Source of the DNA: Tubulanus polymorphus
Lineage: Eukaryota; Nemertea; Palaeonemertea; Tubulaniformes; Tubulanidae
Assembly: GCF_964204645.1 (NCBI RefSeq)
Contig: NC_134030.1
Span: forward strand, 11,592,278 to 11,656,277
Direction of reading: 5' to 3'
Length of the DNA: 64,000 bases
Each line of letters starts with the position of its first letter. Within the stretch, counting starts at the first letter, position 1. Positions 40,318 through 51,427 of this stretch are shown here, in pieces. The translations under genes were made by a program, and so were the position numbers. The notes beneath the pieces were generated by a model. That model was not told where the DNA came from. It worked only from the letters and a program-made list of their open reading frames with translations, and ran no database searches.

Positions 40318-43300
40318 GAATATTTGTACCTTGATACCTTGACCAGCTCGCGCGGATAATGTCCCATGTGCAGTAAACCATGCGGCAGCGTAAGTCAGAT
40401 TTTTTGGGACCAATAAAATACTTTTGAAAATGGACTTTGAAGATGTCCTACTTTGAATAAGTTGATTTTCAGCCCTTTTTCGAAAACTATGACTTGAAAA
40501 TTAATTTCTGTAAATGGACAAATTGAATCAAGATCTACGTACAAGAAATGATGACTTCACAACAAAAATATTGCGAGTTCTAACCACCACTAAAATAACT
40601 GTTGACATGTATCGTCGATTTCAAGCCAGGAACAGGGGTCGGAATAGGGAAGAAATCAAACTTCAATGGGAAGAAAATAGCCCCCTGACTTTCAGGGAGT
40701 GATTTTACCAAAACTTACTAGATCTTTAGACATAATCTACCCAGGGGCTGCAGGTGACACGAGGGCGTGTCTAATTAGTGAATTACAGGTGTTCTGAAAG
40801 GGGTCATTAGCACTGAAAGCGCGTCATGTTTCTATAAGGGGTTTTTTATTTTTGAGGTTGCAAAGCCCCCTGCCCTGCAGTCCCTGTTTCCGAATAAGGC
40901 AGATCATAAATGAAGATCTGACTGACATGGTAGCTATCTTAATAAACCAAAAGCCAGTGTTTTGTTTGAATTGCCATGAATTTGAATACAATCAAATTTT
41001 TCTAAAAGAAATAATATCTACATATCTTGAACGATACAGGGCAAACCTTGGAATTAATTGAATCGTAGATTTTTTCCCAAAATACAATGCCAAAGGACCA
41101 GTGGCGTCAGTGATTTTTACTATGAAACATTTCATGTAATTCTGTTAGAACTATGCATAGGATAACAAAATATAAAACATTTCACTTATTAGATCTTGTT
41201 GTGTTTTATCACAATGAAGTGGACACGTTACCAAATAAAGTACAAGCATATTCATTCAAAGACGAGAAAACAATGTTCCATGACCTTCAGTATATATTTG
41301 GAATACCAGAGTTCAGTGACGTAGCTTTCATTGTGGGTGAAAAAAAAGAAGTGATATATGGTATACGGGCTATTCTCGCAGTCCGTAGTAGGTAAGCATG
41401 GTAATCAAATACTGTAAATACACAGAGCACACTGTTTGCTGAAGGATGAGATTTAAGAATTCAATGAAATTGCAGCTACAATGTATACTATCTTTATCTA
41501 TACCGGTAGTCCCAATGAATAATCTAAGCGTAATCATCAATTGAAATTTAATCATCTTACTGTAGTTCTACCATTTGTGTTTTACTTAAAAGGTATCAAA
41601 CTCTGATAAATGTACTTAAAATTTTGAAGATTTGAAGTTTTCATTTGAATACCATGTCAATGTTTTCTTTGTGAAAATACTTGGAAGTATGGAATCTTTT
41701 CCCTTCAGGATGTCACCAATTAAGTACAGGTTATCTTATAATCTGCAGGGAATTTTATGATCTTCTTCATGATACATCATCTTCTGGGACACGTCGCCGA
41801 AGACCAAGTATAAGCGATCAGCTTAAAGCATCTATTTTGTCAGCAACTGTGAAGAAAGAAAATTCCACTAACTCTAACACTATGACAGCAGGACATCACC
41901 CAGAGGGCATTCGAAAAACGTTAATTGTGGAAGATTTTGATGTAGATGCATTTCAGAAACTGATGGAGTTTTTACATACTGGTCAAGTTGAGTTGACAAT
42001 AGATAATGTTGTAGGTGGGTCCTTTTTATTTATCATTCTGAATGTTAGATAAATTGGGCCATAGACAAAATGGGTCTTTCATGATTATTTGAATGATGAT
42101 TAGGCTTGGACCAGACCAGTGTCAAATTAGGTCCGAGCTAAATTAGATTGCGCGTTCACGTGCATCAAAAAATGCTGTAGTAAACGAGATGAGTTCCAGA
42201 ACCAGCTTGTGTTCAGACAGAATAATTTGACTCGTGACATTTGCCACTGGCCTGGTCCAACATTCTTTGTCAGGGGAAATGTTGGCAATGTCATGTATAC
42301 TGACAGAATTTGACCTGGCTCCAAAATGCTCGTGTGACTCATGTTTATCTATCAGCTGATGTCCATGTATCCAAAGGTACAAATTTGTGTTTCCAATTGT
42401 ATCTATGAAGTGTAAGTCATTATCTAGATAAACTCCATGAAACTTGTTAGAATAGTATTAGTGTGGATGAAAAATCTAAGTGCATCTGTGATATTGAATT
42501 GCTCAATGGTAGGAACATAGGATTAAGGAGGTATCATGTAAAGCTCTCGGATATACCTAAACCAAATAAAGCAGCTATCTCAAAATAAATAATTAGTGCG
42601 CACAAGTTAGCAATTGAAACAGGTAGATATACCAGTACACCAAAAGAACAAACAAACACTTTGCACAAGTTGCAATGGAATAGAAGATGAACTACATTTT
42701 CTACTTGAATGTGCAAAGTTACAGGAGTTCAGAAAAGACCTTTTGATGGAATTTACAAAACATTACCCTCTTTATGATCGAGACCAATTAAGAAAAATTC
42801 AAAATCATTATGTGTTCCCCTAAACTAAGCAAAGCTCTCGGAAAATTCACCTAATTGGGCTTCGAACAACATATGTAAATAGTTGATTACTGTTATTATT
42901 ATTGTTATTTTGATGTTTATTCATATTTTGTAACCGCGTTTTTTATTGTGATTTCCAGTAAATTCTGAATTTATCCTTTTCTCATCTTGTTAAAAAACCT
43001 GACTTGTATTTTATATTACTCAAAGGACAATAAAGGTATATTGAATTGAAATTGAATAGTAAAAATCATAATTTTCATTTCTATTTCTCAGGTGTAATGA
43101 GTGCATCAGACCATTTTGGTTGCCATCCTCTACGAGATGCTAGCATAGACTTTGCTTTGCAGAATATCAATATATCATCAGCATTACAACTTCTAAAATC
43201 ATCGGACCGATATCTACACCTCAAAGTCACTAAAAAACTTGTTGAGCAGGTAAGAAATGAATGATTTTGTTATGAGTTAATTTCAGAACCAAAAATTATC

Positions 43301-44419
43301 CCACACCCTCCTGCTTAGGCAGGCCCGTGCCGAGGGAGGGGGTTGGTTGTTAGGGAGTAGCGAACAAATCCCCTAAAATTTTCAGTGCCCTTCAAAAAGT
43401 CAATGTCTAAATATTTGGGTCAAGATTTTTTGAAATTTGGATACAATTTTCATGTTTTTGAAAATGAAAAAGTAATTCATTCTGGAATGATTTATTCAGG
43501 CACCCGGGCATTTCATATTTAAGGTCTGACCTTTTTCAATAGGAAAGTGCCAATATTCACGGTGAAATGCCCTTTTTTGGAATAGAACTGCTCCTCAACG
43601 GAAATCGCAAGGGCCTGTTAGATTAAGATGATAATTGTATCTTGTACCTTCTCATAGGAACTCTGTCCGTATAAATTTGCAGATCCTCATGTATATTGAC
43701 ACCAATGCCGAGCTGGTCGTGGGATGTGATGAATTCTTATCCTTATCTAAACAGCTAGTGATGCTTGTCCTATCTAGGGAGAAACTGGAAATTGATGAGG
43801 TACAAAGGCTTAAATATCTATTCAACACTTTCATCTGAAAGGCTCCAAGAAGACTAGAGTTTGATACCATGATTTTTCCAGGTTACTAGGTTTCGAATAG
43901 CGGCTCACTGGTGCAAGAAATATTGTAAATCGCGCAATAATGCAGTGGTGGATGAACTTGAACCTTTCCTCCGACATATTAAAATTCACAAGATTCCAGC
44001 CACATCTCTGATGAAGGAAGTTAAACCATTGAATATTATACCTGAAAGTGTGCTCATTAATGCATTGGCTTTCCAAGCAGATCCAGGTGAAGTTCTAATC
44101 GAATCGAATTAAAGATGATGGACTTTCTAGTGAATATTCCAAATGCTACTATGTCAATTAAAAGCTAGATTTTTTGTTAAAGATTATTTAATCTTCAGAT
44201 AAACTAAATTGGTCAAAATTAAATTTTGCAGACAGTGTAAATATTGATAAAATGACGCCTTTGGTATGTCAATTGAATATCTCTCCAACCTTGCCTCAGA
44301 AGTTCATCAGCAAAGAAAAACCTGGTGGTATGCGCAGGAAATATTCTCTGGCACAGTTGATTACACGACCAGACAAGCGGACGCTTAGTTCATCGAGCAA
44401 TCAAGAGGAAAGTGACTAG
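39687..44419 (+). CDS. BTB/BACK domain protein, serine-enriched type
   Basis: Seven exons with consistent phases give 417 residues: 39687-39807, 41193-41391, 41749-42014, 43092-43249, 43683-43799, 43882-44086 and 44232-44419 (stop TAG). BTB domains mediate dimerisation and often link to cullin-3 ligases. Residues 67-107 carry FHDLQYIFGIPEFSDVAFIV and IYGIRAILAVRSR, the first half of a BTB fold. About 160-196 (LIVEDFDVDAFQKLMEFLHT) is the second half. Residues 113-158 form a Ser/Arg/Asn-rich loop inside the fold. About 210-320 (SALQLLKSSDRYLHLKVTKK, then VTRFRIAAHWCKKYC) is BACK-like. The C-tail is Ser/Lys-rich. No Kelch repeats follow. It resembles invertebrate proteins named serine-enriched protein; that naming is from memory of the family. 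The first exon is assigned by phase: its final G completes GAT with 41193. Confidence 0.85.
40054..40135. repeat. pogo/Tigger-like terminus
   Basis: CAGTCGACCTCGCTTAG preceded by TA resembles the end of a pogo/Tigger transposon. The following TCGTATAACT and TTCGTATG blocks repeat the motif. A similar single end, CAGTCAACTCTCC, lies at 44744. No opposite terminus was found for either. Confidence 0.4.
40246..40311. repeat. (TA)n microsatellite, 33 units
   Basis: A pure TA tract of about 66 bases within the first intron of the BTB gene. Self-complementary sequence of this length can extrude a cruciform. Confidence 0.97.
40514..41061 (+). other. Two coding-like frames inside BTB intron 1
   Basis: 40514-40702 opens with ATG and reads MDKLNQDLRTRNDDFTTKIL to a TGA. 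40891-41061 follows an acceptor-like AAGGCAG and reads INEDLTDMVAILINQKPVFC to a TGA. Composition is protein-like, but no donor joins them and the families are unrecognised. They may be parts of a small nested gene or transposon remnants. Confidence 0.2.
42490..43062 (+). mobile_element. LINE 3' end with zinc knuckle
   Basis: A + strand frame reads CTSCNGIEDELHFLLECAKL, then QEFRKDLL, ending in TAA at about 42823. C-x2-C-x7-H-x4-C with ED before H is the zinc knuckle after the reverse transcriptase of many non-LTR elements. A 3' UTR and the tail AATAAAGGTATATTGAATTG with further TTGAA-type repeats follow. It is truncated and lies in intron 3 of the BTB gene. Confidence 0.8.
43320..43617. mobile_element. 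hAT-like MITE
   Basis: The ends CAGGCCCGTGC and GCAAGGGCCTG are inverted. The 298-base interior contains several AGTGCCCTT and TGCCCTTTT blocks, as in the elements at 38681 and 61224. TTAG lies near each flank but no clean 8-base duplication is visible. It lies in intron 4 of the BTB gene. Confidence 0.6.
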
Positions 44420-44443
44420 TTAGGCCTAAAAGAATACTTTGAT

Positions 44444-44449
44444 AATAAA
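44444..44449 (+). terminator. Probable BTB-gene polyadenylation signal
   Basis: AATAAA lies 25 bases after the BTB stop; another AATAAA is at 44492-44497. Both lie in the 163-base gap before the MRPL40 stop, so the BTB 3' end must be short or overlap the MRPL40 3' end. No canonical minus-strand signal was seen in the gap. Confidence 0.5.
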
Positions 44450-44582
44450 CTTCTCAACCCAGTAAAATATGTAACTGGCAGGATGATACGAAATAAAATA
44501 CGTGAACAAATTTTGAAAAACATTTAAATTAATTATTAATCATGTTCATTACTAAATCTATACAAGAAATGATAAGCTATTC

Positions 44583-46649
44583 TCAGAATACTTTTGTTGT
44601 ATCGATGTATTCACCATCAGGACTATCATAGTCTTTTATTGGTGGAGTTTCAACTGGACCTTGACAGCTAAATGGAACCAAGCCTTCATCAATCTGAAAC
44701 GTAATACCGGTATGTTTCAAAGTAAATGTCAAGTGTACGAGCTACAGTCAACTCTCCTCAACTTGAGCGACATCCAAGTTGGAGATCATATAATTCATAC
44801 ACAAAAATTTGTATATGTAAATACCTGAGGTTTACTATGTATAGCCATTTCAATTTACAATGTTATCTGGCAAAGAGGCCAAAGAATTCAGACCAAAATT
44901 TCTTAAGCTAAAAATTCCTGGCTATCTGAATACTTTCTTGTCATGGTGGGGCCCAACCGTATACCTTAAAGCATACCAAACCTCAAGACAAATGATCAAG
45001 ACGACTTCAAAATATACCATGTGCCAAGACGGACGGATGGATGCCCTAGAAGACACCTATCAGAGCTCATCGAGACTTCACCATCACCTTAAAGCTGGCT
45101 TATTTCGACAAGTGAGGCGACGCCTACCGAAATCTACTGATTCAACAGAGAGCAACTGCGATCATCGCCCAGCTTATGTCGACTGCGCTCTGATTCCCAG
45201 CAACTGAGGTCAACTAGCGGGATACGAAGATCCACCCAGTTGCTTCCCTGCTTTCGTTGGTTGTGATTACTGGCGACTGCAACGGCTCAGATGGCCATTT
45301 TGAGAATAAATTTGAATTATTTCGAATTATTGGGAGATATTTCCAGTTGAAAAGCTATTTCTTTAAGATCTTTATCTTTTTCATTCTTTTTTTTGAATAG
45401 AATGTCCTAGCGACAGCATATAGAAGGCCGCTCAGACCGTAATTCTACCAATTTCATTTCTAGATCCTCAGTCCAGTCATCTGCCATGCTGAAGGCTTGG
45501 TATGCAATTGAAACTAGTTGAATTTGAAAGTTTGTGACAAGACACTAATGACGCTAACTATTGTGACAATTGTTCTATGTATATGCGGCCTCTGATTGGC
45601 CAGAAATTTGGCGCTCAGTCTAGCCGCGGTCAACTGAGCTTATGTTGGTAGCACTCGAATGCAACTGTCAGCCTACTGTAGGCCGAAGTAGAACATGGGC
45701 AACTAGCCGCTAGGCGTTGGGTTGCCGTCGCAAGACAGCTAATGTCGAACGGATATGATGGCAACTGGTGGCCTATCGTAGACCACTTGTTGCTGCTTAT
45801 CGCCGATAAACCCAGTTGCGTCGGTAGGCATCAAAAAGCTTGTCGATACAAGTGAGCTCACATTTCCATTCAAAACTATTTCGATGGATTCACACGTATG
45901 AAGATATATACATATTCCGAAAATTCAGTCTGACAACAGTTTTTACTTACACGAACGGCATTGTAGTATAAATCTTCAGATTCACCTCGCAGCTCATTCA
46001 AAGCTTCCTGCTGACTAAGGGCTGCAGTTTTTATGGCGCGGCATTCGATTTTATATTGTAGTAGTTTATATCGAGACCATTCTTTCAGTAACAAGGCCCG
46101 CTCTTCTATCACCTCTTCGGTTAAAACTGTCTCTTCTCTCTGTCTTAACCTTTACAATAATACATATGACATAGTGACAATAGGGCCTTTATTAAGGAGG
46201 TAAGGTTCTTAAGTTTTTAAAAACCCGGATTTCACAAATTTTCACTTACTCCCTTTCTTTCTTCATTTTGAAATTTCCATTTATTTCATCAACTGGTTTT
46301 AATTTTCGACCAAGTTTTTCGAGCCTGCGAATCATTTTCTCGATTTTTCTTTTTTTCTTCAATTCTCGTTGGATTAATATATTTTGATCCATTTTGCGTT
46401 TCTTCTTCATAGGTTCACCTCTATAAACAAATTGCAAAATCATAATGATCATTTCTCATAAGGCAAAACATGAAGAAACCAGTACATAATCATCAAATAA
46501 AGTTTGATAAATTCATACGAAAGTGTAAATGCCAGTCCAAGCAGCCTGATAACACTACTTACGCTAAAGAGGGTGTTAAGTGAAATGCCAATGGTGCCTG
46601 TAGTTGCATCCATCTTTTTGTGTTCAGGCATGTCTGTTGGATGACCAAC
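44583..46649 (-). CDS. MRPL40: Mitochondrial ribosomal protein L40, 5' partial
   Basis: This is a subunit of the mitochondrial large ribosomal subunit. Minus-strand exons, in coding order, are 46649-46563, 46420-46250, 46149-45951 and 44693-44583 (stop TGA). Junctions are GT-AG and in phase, giving 188 visible residues; the human precursor has 206. The family is shown by GEPMKKKRKM, then KKRKIEKMIRRLEKL, EERALLLKEWSRYK, QQEALNELRGES and the end TPPIKDY ... GEYIDTTKVF. The 46563 exon uses the frame TCLNTKRWMQLQAPLAFHLT, which aligns in style with the human presequence region; a different frame in the same exon is longer but cannot be spliced in phase. This exon enters in phase 2, so one short upstream exon with the start is missing, unless the in-frame ATG (about 46608) is used. 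The last intron holds a Harbinger element. Confidence 0.9.
45092..45858 (-). mobile_element. Second Harbinger-type copy with MADF start
   Basis: The ends AAGCTGGCTTATTTCGACAA and TTGTCGATACAAGTGAGCT are imperfect inverted repeats matching the 18430 element in reverse orientation. The minus strand near 45490 reads ATG GCA GAT GAC TGG ACT GAG GAT, so this copy keeps the start of the MADF frame (MADDWTEDLEMKLVEL), but a frameshift follows shortly after ERPS. The flanking duplication has decayed. It lies in the last intron of MRPL40. Confidence 0.8.
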
Positions 46650-46679
46650 CTAGAAAATATATGATTTAAACTTTCCAAA

Positions 46680-46790
46680 ATAACTGGATTCCATCGTTGG
46701 ACGGATGCACAGATGACAAATGAAAACTGAACGCAATAGCCCGCTGAGACTTAAGTCCTAAGTGGGCCTTAATCGTAGTGCCACAATAAC
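46680..46790 (-). repeat. Helentron-like left-end fragment
   Basis: On the minus strand the block GGCCCACTTAGGACTTAAGT followed by GTTCAGTTTTCATTTGTC and a GGATGGAATCCAGTTATTTT-like block matches the left end of the Helentron-like family. It lies immediately upstream of the first visible MRPL40 exon. Confidence 0.65.
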
Positions 46791-47786
46791 CTGGCTTTAA
46801 GAACCCGAATAAAGGTTTTTAATTTTACATACACAAATATAAGGTCAGACCTTTGATTTATCTGGACTGCACAGTTTCACTGGTCCTATCCAAGACCAAA
46901 TTGAGGTATGTGTTCCAAAAATTAATTGAAATATCCAAAAAAGGTCGATGTCAGACGAAAATGAATAGAAATTAGTCTATTTCAGGTCAAACTGTTGAGG
47001 ATTCTGGAAATTATGAGGATCAACCGTGTTGATCATTAGGCTGTCAATCAGCTCTCAGTATCCACCCCCTCAGACAATCGACAGACTATGGCTAGATATC
47101 CGAATAAACCCTGATCGTCAAGACTTCGCCAGAAAAAGCAAAAAGGTTCGCCAGAATATCACCGATATGGAGGATTTCATGCACAGACCATAGACAGCCT
47201 ATCACTAGCATCAAGACCCACTACAGACATCGCCACCTGATCAGACAATTTTAGTTTGAAATGCAGCCCTTAGATTGTTTAGGTTTGAACAAATTGGAAA
47301 ATAATTGTGAAAAGATCATAAGAGATGGACATCTATAAGATAACATTTTGTTGTGGTAGTTTGCTGATTTCATGATTTTTCGAACAAGATTGGGCTGATG
47401 GATAATTTAATAATCAACCACGTTGATGGAACGAGTATATAATAGCTGAAATTCCTTTAGCAACGGAAGCGAATTCATAATAACACACCCGGTTCAGCAT
47501 CGCGCAGGTTCAAATCCCGGAGAATTACGCTTTCGCGCGCGCGCGGGCAGCAGTCAACCCCAGCCAAGCACTGAAATACGTAATTATAGCCGCGTTAGTC
47601 GTGCGATTTGCTTAAAATTTCATGGCAGTGCAGCGGCCTGGATTGGCACGTCTTGCTCGAGCAGCAGCAACATCGCGGTCAGCAAAAACATTAATCTCCG
47701 CCCGTCTTTAAAGGAATTCGGTACCGCTGGCCACGTGCACTGCTTAATTGAGCCCTAGATTCCCGGTACTCGATATTTCCGGAGTC

Positions 47787-48574
47787 TCAAATGCTCAACA
47801 ATCTAACAATTTCAATATTCAATGCCCCCTGGTGACCATATACAAAAACCAATGACCTTGAAACTCACCATTATCATAGAACATGCCGGCAGCTACGCAA
47901 TTCATTGTGATAACAAAATATGCCTCGTTACCAATTTAATAATACCAACTTATTCTACTATTCAACGCCCCCTGGTGACTATATGCAAAACCCAATGACC
48001 TTGAAACTCACCACAATCATAGAACATGCCATGAACTACAACTTTGCAATTGATCATGGTAACAAAATACCCCTAGGTACCAACCTAATAAGGAAATACC
48101 AAGTTCTTCTACTATTCAACGCCCCCTGGTGACCATAGAGAATAACTTATGTCCTTAAAACTCACCACAATCATAGACGATGTCATGAGCTACAACTTTG
48201 TAATTGATTGTGGTAACAAAATATGCGTAGGTACAAATATAATATAGAAATACTAAGTTATTGTATTATTCAATGCCCCCTGGTGGCCATATACAAAAAG
48301 CAATGACCTTGAAACTCACCAAAATCATAGAAAACGTTATGAGCCAAAACTTTCCAATATATTGTGGTAACACAATATGCTTAGGTATCAATATAATGTG
48401 GAAAAACGTTTTCCCACCTACGAATGAGTACTGATGATGCAAGATGGCTGCCAATTGCGCCATAATTTCATAGTCTTTAAAACTTCCCAAAATAACTGGA
48501 TTCCGTCTACGGACAGACGACGGACAAAAAGTGAACGCAATAGCCTGCTGGGACTAAAGTCCCAAGTGGGCTAA
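47787..48574 (-). mobile_element. Helentron-like repeat, copy C
   Basis: On the minus strand the left end is AGCCCACTTGGGACTTTAGT. GTTCACTTTTTGTCCGTCG, GACGGAATCCAGTTATTTTG and a GGCAGCCATCTTGCATC block follow, then about four units of 135 bases with TTTCAAGGTCATTGG and GGGGCGTTGAA. The right end stops before the CCCAAGTGGG and CCTAGT terminus, so it is 3' truncated at about 47787. Confidence 0.85.
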
Positions 48575-48728
48575 AAATCATAGTTATCTTCTCCTCTTCA
48601 AATGGAGCTAATTTCTAAATTAACAACCAGGTCAAAATTCTCCAATCTTGCAAAAAACCGGTCTGTTTCCCCATAGAAATATTGGTTAATTATGTTATGG
48701 TTTTGCTAAGTGGTTTAAACCATTCAAA

Positions 48729-49460
48729 TAGGGGTCCAGGGACACCATGCCCACTTGGGAAGTGGTTTCAAATGCTCAACAATCTAACAATTTCAATATT
48801 TAACACCCCCTGGTGACCATATACCAAAGCCAAATGACCTTGAAACTCACCACAATCATAGAACATGTCAGCAGCTACGATTTCGTAATTGATTGTGATA
48901 ACAAAATATGCCTCGTTACCAATTTAATATGGAAATGCTGTTATTCTACCATTGATCGCCCCCTGGTCACCATATGCAAAACCCAATGACCTTGAAACTC
49001 CCCAGAATCATAGAACATGTCATGAACTACAACTTTGCAATTGATTGTGGTAACAATATATGCATAGGTATAAATATAATATAGATATACATGTACTAAA
49101 TTATTGTATCATTGTATTGTATACAAAAACCAAAGACCTTGAAACTCACCGAAATCATAGAACACATTATTAGCTACTACTTTGCAATTGATTGTGGTAA
49201 CAAAATATGCTTAGGTATCAATATAATGTGGAAAAACTTTTTCCCACCTACGAATGAGTACTGATGACACCAAGATGGCTGCCAATTGCGTATATATATA
49301 TATATATATATCCATATACATATATCCATATATACTGATATATATATCCATATATACTGATGTAAAGTAACAGCAGGGTGCACACAAATTGCTGATTTTG
49401 GCGAACAATAATGGCTGCCAGTCGGCCATCTTGATTCTGACTTAAGTCCCAAGTGGGCTA
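48729..49460 (-). mobile_element. Helentron-like repeat, copy D
   Basis: Both ends are present on the minus strand: left TAGCCCACTTGGGACTTAAG at 49460 and right CCCAAGTGGGCATGG, GTCCCTGGACC, CCTA at 48729. CCCACTTGGGA near the left end is the reverse complement of TCCCAAGTGGG near the right end, a subterminal inverted repeat. Between are a TA-rich microsatellite (49292-49372) and four internal units of about 135 bases. Confidence 0.85.
49292..49372. repeat. TA and ATATCC microsatellite
   Basis: A short TA run continues into imperfect ATATCCATATATACTGAT repeats. It is internal to Helentron-like copy D; microsatellites inside such elements are common in bivalve pearl-type repeats. Confidence 0.85.
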
Positions 49461-49510
49461 AAAATTCTTGATACACTGATCTAAAACGAAATAGTTATAT
49501 TCAGAGATCA

Positions 49511-50289
49511 TAATAAACCGTCAAAAAATATCAGAAATAAGATAACAAATTTTTGAGGAATGAATTAGTATCGCCGAAAGCGAGCACCGAAGGCGAGAAG
49601 CTAGTTAAGGGGGTCTGGAAAAATTTTGAGAAATTTCGTAAATTTGGAGTGCTCTAGACGCACTCTGGGCATTAGAACTACACAAAATCAACGTTTAAAT
49701 CACTTTAAACAGACAGCCATTTCCATTGTTTACCACCATTAACAGAGCTACCAGTTGGTTGCGCCATCTATGTCACTTGTTTTTTCAGTTGGTTTCGAGT
49801 CAGTTGTTCTCATTTCACTGCAGTGGGATCAGTAGAACTCAGATATAGACCGTGTATCGATTTTCTGTGGATCACGTTGTTTTAGAATGCTATGTTGTAC
49901 TATTTATAGCCGCAATAGGCTATTGTGCAATACACCCTGACCGGTCGTGCCAATCACAGCGCGTGTAACAAATGACATTAGGCTTCTGTTGGAATTCCTG
50001 TTAAATTGACCAATCAGCGAATGTTTTACCGAACAAAGAAGTAATTCGCAAATCAATATACGACGTCATGCGCAACCGCGCAAGTAATGAAATCAAGCAT
50101 CGTGAAACCAGGGGGCTGGTGGAAGCCAGTTGGGGAGCGATACCAGACCCCTGGCAAGCGAGGACGTACTGCCACCGGCTTTGTAAAACACTTTGATTTT
50201 GAAACAGGAAAAAGTACGGTCAAACCACAGGGACTCGACACAAGGATTTTGACCCCAGTATCCTAGGTACTATATATAAAAAGTCTTTT
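49511..50289. other. Anonymous DNA between repeats
   Basis: No gene was recognised. GCCGAAAGCGAGCACCGAAG at 49573 resembles the repeat near 940. 49960-50060 has CCAATCA boxes and raised CpG content, so it could hold a promoter (possibly for the missing MRPL40 first exon on the minus strand). That is speculation from position only. Confidence 0.35.
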
Positions 50290-51365
50290 TATAGACGGAC
50301 GCCGGGCGCCGCAGGCACCTGGAGGATGTCCCTTTGGTAAACGCGTATATGTGGATACTATGAAGTGCCTTCTTAACCGAATCTGACTAGCTGACAAAGT
50401 CAGAAAAAAATGACGTCACTGGACGTCCGGTTTGAATCTCATGGGGAAATTGGAAGTAGAATTACGTCACGCTAAAATCCGGCAGCGAAATAACTAAAAT
50501 CCGGCAACTTTTGGATCGGGTGATTTCAGAATTTATTCATTTTGTGATATTTAGAACAAGATTGGGTTGTTGAATAGTTTTACAATGAACCGCATTGATC
50601 GAACGAGTTGAAAATAGCTGAAATTCCTCTAGCAACGGGGGCAAATTCAAAATAACAAACATAGTGTCCACATATACGCGTTAACCAAAGGGAGGTCCTG
50701 CGGGCGCCTGTCTAGTAATCTTCTCGTCTTCCTAGTTTCAAATGGAGCTAATTTCTAAATGAACAACCAGGTCAAAAGTCTTCAATCTTGCAAAAATACC
50801 GTACCGGTATCAGTTTCACCATGTCCATAGTACATTATGGTTTTACAAAGTTTAAACCATAAAAAATTCTTTATACATTTTATCTAAATCGAAATAGTAA
50901 TCGTTTAGCAGACAGACCTAGGTTATATTTAATTATACAAGAAAGGTTTCAAGTTTATTTCTTTCAGAAAATTTAATTTCATTTGATCTGTTTCCTCATA
51001 ATTTTTTAATCTTATGAGGGAGCCCAAATTTCAGAAATGAGTTACCTTAGAGTTACAGTTTTATCTTCTTTCCATCCACCCCTTAACTCGGTGGCATTAG
51101 TTTTCAATTTTCTATGTTTTAACTAAAAATTCATTTAATTTCCTCATTAATTTAATGCTTTGGGCCCAAGTCTACTTCAGTACGATTTCAATATGAAACA
51201 AAATTGAATTGGAGATATTTTCTTTCCAGTTTCATCGACAACATTGAATGTGTTCCTTACTAAAGTCACCGACATGAAAAAAGTAATCAAGCATTTATCG
51301 TGGTGTCTGTCACTTAGATTTCATCCATTACATATTACATAGTACCTAATGTCTATTTCAACCTG
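50290..51365 (+). repeat. Copy b of the 1.7 kb unit, with foldback head
   Basis: 50290-50660 matches 54199-54545 (CCCTTTGGTAAACGCGTATA, AAAAATGACGTCACT). 50290-50715 is itself bounded by inverted repeats of about 55 bases (GGCGCC ... CCCTTTGGT ... ACGCGTATATGTGGA) like a 425-base MITE. 50730-51365 matches 55090-55860 (TTCAAATGGAGCTAAT, TTTAATGCTTTGGGCCC, TGTCACTTAGATTTCATC). The tRNA-like middle part is absent here. Confidence 0.75.
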
Positions 51366-51427
51366 ACTTGGGTGGCATACAGGGTGGCCTAGCTCAGTCA
51401 GTTTTGGTAGTACATAGGACCTGATAA

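Larger units (their letters stand above)
47385..49510 (+). repeat. Copy a of a 1.7 kb dispersed unit
   Basis: 47385-47770 matches 54450-54910 (AGCAACGG.AGCGAATTCAT, CCCGGAGAATTACGCT, CACGTGCACT and CCCGGTACTCGA in order). 48595-48720 matches the next part of the unit (TTCAAATGGAGCTAAT, AACCAGGTCAAA). Helentron-like copies C and D interrupt and follow it. GGTTCAAATCCCGGAGAATT is tRNA B-box-like. No coding sequence. Confidence 0.75.

Noticed and set aside
44860-45207. 115-residue plus-strand open frame
   Set aside because: Its second half is the antisense of the Harbinger copy and its first half has no splice or family support; it lies in the MRPL40 intron.
46449-46631. Frame beginning MPEHKKMDATTG as a separate gene
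   Set aside because: It overlaps the MRPL40 presequence exon in a frame that cannot join its neighbours in phase, and runs into the intron.
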